Assembly (NCBI GenBank): GCA_963681505.1 | Contig: OY811973.1 | Coordinates: 11,609,983 to 11,673,982 of the forward strand | Direction: 5' to 3' | Source of the DNA: Eunapius fragilis | Taxonomy: Eukaryota; Porifera; Demospongiae; Spongillida; Spongillidae | Length of the DNA stretch: 64,000 nt | Program-made: the position numbers and the translations under genes | The notes under the pieces: model-generated | Databases searched by the model: none | What the model was told of the DNA's origin: nothing | Seen by the model: the letters and a program-made list of their open reading frames with translations, nothing else | Shown: piece by piece, positions 1 to 10,600 of the stretch | Numbering within the stretch: position 1 is the first letter of the stretch | How the letters are laid out: each line of letters opens with the position of its first letter

Positions 1-660
1 CAACCAATACCCCCCCCCCCCCCCCCCCCTTTTGGAAATGACTCGGGAAAAGAATAATTCTCAACCCAGACCTTGACCTGGGTAAGGGCTGGATCATTGT
101 TCTGAAGAGTTTCTCACTCTGTAATTGTCAGACTTCGAAGCCATAGCATCAGGTCTGATTCAGTAGTGTGTACAAGTGCTGTCTCAAGACTGCCTTGATT
201 TTCCACAAGGCCTTGACTTACACCACACTGCCTACAAGGTAGTCTTGATAAGGAGTCATCATTTCCATGCTTAAGGCCTGGGTACTGACAGAATTTCAAG
301 CCATCTTGCCACCTGATTGTGTGGATCTTTGAAATCAGTGTTTCAGCCATTTGAGTTCACTGTGGTCTGTGCGAACTTTGACTGGGTTCCCCCAAAGGTA
401 ATTGGGTAGCCCACACCAAAGCTAGCATTTCCCGCCGGGTATCACAGTACTGCCGTTCCTGCTTAGCGAGCACATGACTAACATATGCGACTACACACCT
501 GTCATTCTCTTGAGAGAGAACAGCTCCTAACCCCTCCAAGTCTGCCCCCACATTCAAATGAAATGCCGCCCCTCTGGCACCAATTGCCGCTGCTCCCCAC
601 GCACTATCACGCAATCACACTCGCCCGGTTGCCGGCCTCAGCCTGACGAGCTGACCTATT
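1..660 (-). mobile_element. Ty3/gypsy LTR-retroelement fossil, RNase H part of pol
   Basis: Minus-strand reading frames at 357-614 and 114-350 resemble the RNase H region of Ty3/gypsy pol. The first has an LGAVLSQ-type strand followed by VAYVSHVLAKQERQY; the second has the KHGNDDSLSRLPC signature that follows RNase H in this family. No LTR, gag or integrase is visible, and the element runs off the left edge. It is a broken, old fragment. A homopolymer C run occupies 11-29. Part of it is repeated at 12506-12690 because this stretch lies at the left end of the large segmental duplication. Confidence 0.8.
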
Positions 661-744
661 TGATAGCATGATCAGCCTGTACGTGATCTTAACATCTTGG
701 TACTTGTATATTTGTATTACGTATGCCTATTATCACATCTAATT

Positions 745-3711
745 TTGTACAAATGTCAAAGTCATGGCTGGAGCTTCCTTTTGGATGTCTAAGAAGGTCA
801 AGGATTTGGCTGCTAGTGGTGAAGGATGTAGCAAAATTTCAGAATTTTTTCTGGCATCTGGCACTTCTTTACCTTCAATTGCAACGGTTTATCGGACGCT
901 AAATATCACAGCTGGGAGTTCAGTTCTTGAATTAGTCGCTCCTCCTACAGATATTGAGCACATTGAGAGTCTACATGAACCACCTCAGCTTCCATTGCTT
1001 ATTATTTCTTCTGCTGTACCAGCTAAATTTCCATCCCAACAGAGTCTCTCTTGTCTTATGATGTAGCTATTAGGTTCCCTGTTCCCCAACCCATCATCGA
1101 TGAGCGTCCCTTGAGCTATTGTTACACCAGTTCTAAACATCAAGTTGACGAGAGTGTAGTGATTGACTATCAGGATGGCGCTACTGAATTAAATTCGGCA
1201 AATGCGTATACTGCAGGCCCTAGTATGAAGTTGATTGATATGATTGCCAGTAGTAGCCGTGGTTACTCAACCATTAATTCGTCTAAATATCCACCATCTT
1301 CAGGAACTGCACGTTGGCTCTGCTATTAGTGATGACCTGAAGATGGAGTTGTTAGACAGTGCCTGGGCACCAAGTGCTGATTTTTTCATGCCACACTCAC
1401 TCGAACCATTAATGGCAGAGGAAAAGCGTTACTTGAAACATCTTAAGAGGTACCCATTTCTCTCTTACTCACCCTCTATGCAAGGTCTGTATTGTCATCC
1501 TTGTGTTTTGTTTGGACCTCCACGTGGAGAGGCAGGAAGGGGTAACCAAAGATTGTCAGCACTGGTAATCCAACCATTGACTAAATATCACAGACTGTTT
1601 GGTAAAGGTGGGTATGTGTCCACACACGAAAACACTGAGTACCACAAGCCAGCTGTTGTCCAAGCTGCTGAGTTTAGGAACAAAATGAAGTCTGGAGTGG
1701 ATATCCAGAAGCACATTGATCAGAGCCGCAACGACAATATTCTGGAGCATTACAATGCATTAATAATCAAAACCATTTTATTAAGACACAATCTCCCTCT
1801 TCGAGGTGATCGCAATGACGGGCCATTGAAAGTAGGCTCCGGTGGTCAGTTTAAAACAGATTTCAATGAAGGAAACTTTCGTGCACTACTTTCATTTCGG
1901 GTCGATTCAGGAGACAAAATAGTAGAGGCTCACTAGCCCACTCGTGACTTGCCTCACAGCTTGTCTTGACCTGGACAAAGATACTGCAACTTCTGCGCAG
2001 ATGATTAAAAACTCCATCTCGAGGCCAGAATTCACAGTGTTGCGGCATCTGCCATGCACGAAGTTCTGGCAGTTACAAAGCCACTTTTGATGCAGCTGCA
2101 GAAAGTTGGCATTGACTTCATCAAATTAATCAGTTCAGTGGATGAGGCAATAGCATGTCTGGACTTCAGATAAGCGATCTAATGATACGTACTTCATTTC
2201 GGACTATGTGGGAGGTTGCAGAATCACTTGCAAGTGTTGATCTCAAACAACCGCATCAAGCAGCAAGGCAGCAAGGCAGCGAAATTGCATCAATGTGGAG
2301 TCATGTTCTGACCAGGAGTAATTCAAGCGAGGTATTTACTATCCTTTCCTAGATCATGCCTTGTCGGAGTTGCGCTCTTGCGTCAATAAGCATGGCAGAA
2401 TCGTAACACATCTGTGGTCGCTCATCCCAAAATTTATTTCATTTTGCTCATTTAGTGACTTGCAACCAGCACTTGCCATGTACAGACGATTTTTGGCACC
2501 AGAGCAAGCTGTAAAGGGAGAATATGACGTGTGGAAGAAAAGGTGGGCTACAAAAACAGAGTTACCTGACACAGCCATTGAAACATTGGTCGTCTGCGTT
2601 AACGATTTCTTTCCCAACATATCAGTTTTATTGCACATCGTGGCAGCACTACCGGTTACTAGGGCATGTGCAGAACGCAGCTTTTCCGCACTAAAATGAC
2701 TTAAAAGTTACTGTAGGATGACAATGGGACAAGAACGATTGTACGGTCTTGCCCCATATGCATATTCAGTACTCTGTTCCTGTTGACATTGAAGCAGTGA
2801 TAAACCTGTTTGCAACCTCTGGTCAAGCAATGTGCTTAAACATCATATTGTAGTAGTACGTACCTTTGCCATTGATGCGTTCCTAATCCTTTTGATTATC
2901 AATTTATCAATATAATTACAATCGGTTTTTTTAATTAATAATTTCAGCCATTTCATGATCAGCTATGTACAAACAAAGGTCTACCAGAAAATCATCATCA
3001 TACAGCAGACTACTTAATTCCTACTTTGCATACATGAAAGAATTGTCAATGTGCTGCCCCTTCCGTATAACCGCCCCCGTCCCCATAGCGCCACATCCAC
3101 CCTGGGAAGATGGATCAACGTCCAAAAGGGACCACCCAGTACCTCTGTGCCAGTAGTGATGTCACGCGGAGCATCATCGCCTGCCATTGCCACATCCGCT
3201 TCAACTTTTGCTGTGGTGTGGCTTCACTTGAGGGGAGCAGAGCAGCTCAGCGTTCGCACAGAAGACTTTGGATTCTTGCAAGGTCACCAGTAGCTACACA
3301 TTCAAGTTTGGGGTCAACCTGATAGGGTACCCGTAGCTAACACATCCAAGTTTGGGGTCAACCTGAAAGGGTACCAGTAGCTACACCTCCAAGCTACACA
3401 CAACACACTGTCTGCATAAGACTTGTAACTCCTTCCTCTGACAACTTCATTTAGCTTGGTACGAATATCTGCTTCAGTTTCACTCTCATCACTAGCATCA
3501 CTGCACAGGAACGTTGATACACTATGCTAACATGCACCAATAGTACCTTCATATGCCCCACCTACCGACTGCCCGAAAGCCCCGTCCATCTGCAAACCCA
3601 CTGTTCCGAGCCGCCTCTGTACATGAATTGTCAATGTGCCACCCCTCCCGTAACCCCCCCCCCCCCCCCCCTCATCCCCCCACCCTTCGATCCGCCATAG
3701 CCAAATCTTGA
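745..3711 (+). mobile_element. Decayed hAT-type DNA transposon, copy 1
   Basis: Plus-strand fragments spell a hAT transposase of the TTF zinc-finger/DUF4371 type, related to ZMYM1 and P52rIPK-like proteins. Frames at 764-1066 and 1051-1329 give the N-terminal region. The 1244-1936 frame holds the zinc-finger area (YCHPCVLFG) and the STHENTEYHK block. The 2361-2699 frame ends in the hAT dimerisation signature (VTRACAERSFSALK). The coding line is broken by frame changes and by an internal deletion after 1935, seen by comparison with the second copy. The right end near 3693-3711 reads TTCGATCCGCCATAG, the complement of a hAT-like CTATGGCGGATCGAA terminus. A matching left terminus is not visible in this copy. 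Confidence 0.8.
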
Positions 3712-4644
3712 ATCCGGGGCTGTTCGTTACAGTTGTGGCAAAAGGATCCTACATACGTGCTAGCAAATTATATTATATACAGATACAATTGTCGTAGTGC
3801 ATGCGCTACACTTTTAAACAATACAATAGGCATTATTCCAAAGCAGCCTCCATTTGCACATTATTGCTGTTTAAATCTTCATCTATATTCATGCCTTTTC
3901 CGCTTTAATCAAAAACAGCTGCATAAAGTCTTAATCTTAATTCAAATACAATGCAACTGAACTCAGTACCTGGAACTTATTATCTCCACTCTTGTGCAAA
4001 TGTTACATTTAATATAAAGTATGGACCAACATGTACTAGTAATAATATCAAGTTAACACTTATAATAAAATGTACGAAGCAATTGAATGTTAAAAATGGA
4101 GGTATTCTAAGTGCCAGACGGGTGAATTCTATAAGTGCCGGTGGGTGGAGGGGGATATTAAATGCCCGTGGCACTTAGAATCCCCCCCCCCCCCCCCCAC
4201 TGTTACTTCGAGTCCCTTTTGAAGTTTCTACTGCAATTAGATACCTGCAATTGACCAATCAGATTGCGTGAATCACCTCCGCTATTGTCTTAAACCCTGT
4301 ATTGCTGGCTGATCATTACTATGAGGCTATTACAGGACTGTTTTTAAGCTACATTGTGAGTTGTAATGTGCAACAGTTTGTGGCTTGGTGAGCTCAGCCT
4401 GTTGTGCATCATACGTTATTACAGTGACCACACCATTTTTAAAAATCTTATACCATCAAACATATTAGAATGCTGCAGGTGTGAAGTTTATAGACTATGT
4501 GCATACTACATAGAGAGCATTTGGTTTAATCAAATTTTTAAAAGTCACGTTAGCATCCTCCTAATTTGTTTGCCGTCTAACAAATAATGAATCATGCATC
4601 TGCCTCGTTAGCATATTAGATTAAGCTATTTATCTACATAGCAG
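3712..4644. other. Mostly non-coding; poly-C tract and ATTCTAAGTGCC repeat
   Basis: No gene is recognised. Positions 4100-4290 hold a degenerate inverted repeat built from ATTCTAAGTGCC and its complement, a C run at 4182-4199, and a trailing module (CAATTGACCAATCAGATTGCG) that recurs at 6410-6465, 6785-6835 and 16345-16385. The 3672-4180 part is missing from the second copy. Positions 4300-4640 match 16395-16760 and are the intron upstream of the TM exon. Confidence 0.6.
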
Positions 4645-7600
4645 TAACCATTGCAATTGGAATTGGAGTTGGAGGTGGTGTGTCACTATTGGCAGTCATC
4701 ATATTAATGGTGGCCATTGTGTACAGAATGAAACATCTCAATAATAAACATCTTGCAGTTCAATCTAACAGTGCTGAAGAGTTACCTACAAGGTAAAGGA
4801 TACCTTGCTAATTGTGCTCATTTGAAATCTTGATTATGTTAGGAAAAACAAGTTATCCCTTTTTACTTTACAAGGAGATCAGCAATGGAGTGAGGTTAGC
4901 TATTTAAAAAAAACATTTCATTTGGGAGAGATGATCTGAATACATGATTGCAAGGCAATAGTGGTGGGGAAAAGGATATAGGTGAAATAATGGTCCAGTG
5001 AAAATATTGACAGAACTTTCAAGGCTTAAAGTTTGCATGTGCACAGTATCACGGACTTATATATCTAGCCCAAACTTTTTAATGATGGCCTTTTAAAGCT
5101 GAAAATAAGAACACTTGTGTATGGATGGATCAAACATTGTTAAAAATGAAATATGTGTCTGAATTTCTTCTGTGATTAATATGTATTTTCTCCTCAGCAC
5201 TCATTCTAAGTTGGTGACCTTTCTATTCATGCAGGTATTCTACATTGTATGTGAGGGTAAGGCCGGCCATGGCGTTATGGAAGTGGAGAATTGGCAATTT
5301 GTTATCATTTCCAAAAGATCAACACCACCATCTAATAAGCAACTATGGTGGCGAAAGGTTGAGCAAGATGGAAGCTTTGTGATTATTTCAATAGAGTATG
5401 GCAAAGCCTTAGGATGCATGAAAGTTGATAATGACGTGGGTTCACAAGTAATACTAGTGAATATCAACGAAGGTGAACATTGGGTTATGATGGAAGATGG
5501 TACCATTGCCTCATTGGAAGACGAAATTATGTATTTTGATCATCATCAATTTCTCTATGTTGGCAGAAAGGAAAAGAATATGGCAATCCATTGTACACTC
5601 CAAACCACGGTCAGGGTTGTTCATGTTTTTAATAGATGAGTGTTCATGCATGCAAAATATAATTACATTACACATAAGTTAGATACTGGAACCGAGGATC
5701 TACGTGATTTAGAATACCCGAGGGCCCTGGTCTGTTGCGTCCCGAGCGTAGCGAGGGCGCTACTAAAGGCCCGAGGGTATTCTAAATCATGTAGATCACG
5801 AAGGTGACAGTATCTAACTAATTTAGACTATAGCAACGCGCATGTTTACGTTTATAATTACATAGCAACTAATTGCTTTACGCGTTACAATTATCTATTC
5901 CGTGCGCAAGCGCAATTTCTCGTGTTAGCTTAGCAACACTAAAACAGAAATATAGATTCCAAAATGGATTTTTTGAGCGGTGAACTGTTACACTGGATTC
6001 TAGATGACTACGAAGAACATGATAACCCAAACTTGCGTTTGAATACACGACCATTTGCAGACCTGAAAACAGACAAAGAAATAGAAGATAGCATTGTTTC
6101 TAGTGTACCTAAGAAAACCAGAGATTACACAAACTACTGCATCAGGATTTGGAACGAACGGACAAGCATAAAGCTTATTACATGTATTCGTTGAAAAACT
6201 CTAGTGTGCGCATATATTTATACATACACCTATTTATCGCATTACAATTATAAAATTTAACACTGTCATAAACGTATACGGTGTCTTCTAAGTGCCAGAG
6301 GGCGGCGGGTATTCTAAGTGCCAGAAGGCGGGTATTCTACGGTAGAATACCCGCCTTCTGGCACTTAGAATACCCGCCACCCTCTGGCAAGGTTTCTACC
6401 GCATTTAGATACCCGCAATTGACCAATCATATTACGCGAATCACTTCCGCTATAGTCTAAATATAGGTTAGACACTGAAACCGAGGGATCTACGTGATTT
6501 AGAATCCCCGAGGGCCCTGAGCTGTAGCGTCCCCAGCGCTAGCGAGGGCGCTACTAAGGGCCCGAGGGGATTCTTAATCACTTAGATCCCTCGATTTCAG
6601 TGTCTAACCAATTTAGACAATAGCAACGCGTACGTAGCAACCAATAAATTATCGCTCAACGCGATAACGATAACGGGAGGGATTCTAAGTGCCAGTGGGG
6701 GGGATTCTAAGTGCCCGGGGCACTTAGAATCCCCCCCACTGGCACTTAGAGTCTCTCTCTAGGTTTCTACCGCGTTTAGATACCTGCAATTGACCAATCA
6801 GATTGCGCGAATCACTTCCGCTATTGTCTAAACAATATTGTGCTTGATCTGTGTTTAATGCAAAACAAAGTATTATGTTTTCTCCTACCTTTATTACAGA
6901 TGTATAACATTAAACAGATTAATACCAACTCCATGGTTTCTATAAACTCGAAGGATGAGCTTGTCTGCATACAATGCAAAACTGAAAATTGTCTTTCTAC
7001 GCATAATCAACACTATTGGTACAGACTCTACAATGAGTACCCATTCCGAAACTTCATGATTGTCTCAGCTTTAAGTGAAGATTCTACTGCCACTGATGGT
7101 CGAAGTTATAGAGTAATTGGTTGTAGTCCTAATGAATCAGATGTGCAGTGGATAGAGGAAGAAGGAAACATTGTATCAGTGGGGGATGGCAGGCTAGTAA
7201 TTGGCCTTTCTGATACTCCCAGTGATGCTAATGATGAGACTCCATTTATCCTGTGTGAAGAAAGGTCTTGGAACAAGCTTAAGTTTGAAATTGTTGCAGG
7301 TAAGTTTTTAAATTTACATCTATATTGCTTACCTCTTAGTGCCATGCTGTTATTTCTTGGTGTTAAGTTGGTTGTACCCGTAACGATATTTTTTTGGAAA
7401 TTTTTTTGGTAAGGCCCACTATATTGTTTAAGATATGCCACCTCGATAGTATGCATATTAAACCAAGCGCTGCCTTGAATTTTCGCATTCTCCAACTTTT
7501 AATTCGCGTCTGTATGCACAGTTTGAGTCTGCCATGTATTTTGTGGTCCAAAATAAGTGGTAGTTCTGGTTCCAGTCTATGGAATCTCCATTCCGGCCCC

Positions 7601-10600
7601 TAAATACCTATATAATTCTGAGAGAATCCACCTTAAGATATGCCACCTTGATAGCATTTGGATAAGTTCGATGTACCGCACGGAAACACTAGCACGGCTT
7701 GTTACGAGCACCTTGAAAGACGAATGGCAAAAACTTTTTTTGCTGTAAATTCAGACAATAGACCTTTCTTCTTGAAGGTGACCTGGCAGCGATCATGCCT
7801 GCATGCATGAACCATGTAAATTAGGTGCACCGGCAACGATCGCTGGTGGCGAACCGGCAGCGATCCCATCTGTGACAGTCCATGTAGCAAGTCGAGCGTT
7901 CTTCCAATGCAGGGGCTAAGTGCGTTCTTTAAATAGAATGCAAAAAAGGCGGGTTCACTTTAAATAAGCTGCGTCATCATAGACCTCATTGTTGATAGCT
8001 GTGGTGTGATAGTTACGTAATACACTTAGCACCACTTCAGTAATGTAAGCCAAGTAAGAAAAAACATGGCTGCCTCATCATCAAACCAATGTGGTTCTCA
8101 GGGTTTATCTAATGAAAACACGAGATATTAGTTTTCCATTGTTGTTTGTATTAAAAAAAAAAACGACATCATCAATCCGGAAGTCATCCGAATTTTGAAA
8201 TCAGCACTGTCAACGTAATATTAATTTAACCCTTTCACCACACCCAAAAATTATTATTAAAAATGAGTTCCACTTAACTTTAGCTTCAAGTTGATGTCAA
8301 TAATGTCTATCAGAAAAAAAATGGAAAGTTATGAGACTGCCAAGTTGAAATTTATCTGGAAAAATTAATTATTCAGGACAGCATATTTCATAAACCATTA
8401 AAGTTATTAGCTTTATAAGCGGTTAAAGTAACATTTACCCAAAGACGAACAAATGTGAGTAAATGCATCATGATTTGAAGATGTAAAGCAGGCTCCCATA
8501 CAAAGTCATAGTGGAATGACCCACTCTAAAATGATGGTTAGTATAAGCTTTGGCACAAAACCTACTGCTCCATTTCGAAACATCAAATCATTTTCCGCCA
8601 AATATGGTGATTTTTAAGCACTGCAGTTTTCAACAGGCCAATTATTAAGTTTAATTCTTAGAATATTTGTACCTTTTTTACTGCTCATCTAATAACTGTC
8701 AAAATGATACGATGCTCTCAGGCTACAAGCTAGTATGATTTTTTTCTCTCTAAAATCCAGGACTGTACCCTGTTAGCTTAAAATTCACTTGGTGTTTGTT
8801 GGTTTACAGATCAGTGATGACTGCGAACAAATGCTTCAAGCTACATACAGTAGGACACATCAATAATATGCATGCCTTTGTATGCCGGTGTGCATATTTA
8901 CACTTAACATGGCCAGCAACTGCGGACATGAAATATTTGAATTCTGTAATACGCGTAAAAAAAGTTATTGTACATGGAAGTTTGCAAACCTATAGTATAT
9001 ATCATTTGTTCTGTAAATATGTGCATCATCCTATTCAGAATGGGTTTTTTTCGTTTTCTTTGTTACTTTACTGCATGGACGATCTATTGGAGATTGCAAA
9101 GTGGATGAAGCCAAAGCTTCAGCATATTTACAGATGCAACTAGCATATCTATGCTATGCACATGTCTATTTCTAGATTCAAATATGTCATTTCTAGACCT
9201 GTTCAAGCTATAAATTATTAAAATTGAATCAAACGTAGTAGTATCCAGTTTTGTATAAGTTTATTGTGTGATGTACTAACTACAACATACAACTATGGTG
9301 TAATACAAAGCATGCAACTTCTAATTCCTTACAAGTGATGGTGTAAAAAGGAGGGGAACAAGGTTTTGAGAAAAGGGTAATGAGACAAAATCCTATATAT
9401 TTAGCACATGTAAATGTAACAGAACCAAAAGAAGTGCTAAATATAGGATTTTTGTCTCATTACCCTTTTCTCAAAACCTTGTTTCCCTCCTTTTACACCA
9501 CCTTGCTTCCAATTCCAATATCCCACCAACTTTCTCGTCAGAGAATGTTTTTCTTTACTTGTTTCCTCTATTTATTTATTATCATTTTTTAATTTTATTG
9601 TCGATTATTATTACTGGCAAGTGCCCCCACCCCCCTTCCGCTTCAATTACCGTCACGAGCAGACGCCCGCTTTTGTTTCGGATCACTGTACGGAACGCGG
9701 GAGAACTCTATCTCGTCGTCTTGACTTTGGAGGTATTCCTCTCGTTATTTAGCTCTCCTATTTTTTGACGTGAAGGCATTTTGAAAAGAAAGAAAAACAA
9801 CATCGTTAGCCAAAAGTTGTGAAATCCCACCTGTTTATAACACTGCACAATTCTAAATATAATACGCATAAATATCGCCATGGGAACGGTTTAACATAGC
9901 ACTCCATATTTCGTAATGATTACGTATATCAGTTTTATGCTTTATTCATATATCTGATATTTGAAGATATCCTTCCAGGAGATTCTAAAGCGATTGGTAT
10001 AACTTGCGCTCTTTAAAACCATTCTTATCCCGAGTTATACTCACCCGAGAAGAAGAAGAGTTAAAAGACGACGAGAAGAATTGGGCTGGGGACGAGAACA
10101 AACAGAGCTTTTTTGTTCTCTTAAAGCAAACAGTTTGAAGACTGGATCAAAACATTAAAAGGACTGTCTTTCCCTTCTGGTTCGATAGCAACAAAGAGCT
10201 AAACAATCCGTTTCTTGGTACGCAAGTTAATGCGGGTAGCTTTTAAAATGATTTCACGACCCGGGTCGTAGTTCCTGATACAATCAACATCACTGGCATT
10301 ATCCACACACGACATTTGAAATCTAAACATGGTGTATATCCTGGTATGAAGCTAATGGATTGGTATTAAGAAATAAGAGTAGTCATATTTTAATAGTCAG
10401 AATCCACATTAGTATTCATTTAGAGATCCTCTATTTTCAAGCACGCATCAGCACTGGATGAATCTGCATTGTGGTCCTTCGTTTTAGACACTGGAGAATT
10501 TTTTTTATTGTGTCTCATGTGGTGCATGATGTTCAGCAGGAGTACCTTATGAGGCAGGCAAGACATAATATGGAAGGGGACACATTGTTATCCCAATGAA

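Larger units (their letters stand above)
475..7320. repeat. Segmental duplication, copy 1
   Basis: From about 475 onward this interval matches 12500-18285 in the same order and orientation: gypsy RNase H fragment, hAT transposon, a TM exon (4645 versus 16767), first beta-trefoil exon (5198 versus 17336) and second beta-trefoil exon (6900 versus 17775). The exons look about 95% identical by eye. The copies differ by blocks: copy 1 lacks about 645 bp of hAT found at 13865-14518, and carries a palindromic repeat cluster (5650-6835) and a stretch between two poly-C runs (3672-4180) that copy 2 lacks. Short similarity near 8780-8815 and 18240-18270 suggests the duplication once extended further right. 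Confidence 0.9.

Noticed and set aside
8796-9143. 115-codon frame after a TTTACAG acceptor-like site
   Set aside because: Phase does not match the preceding trefoil exon, there is no recognisable domain, and the matching place in copy 2 is not open.
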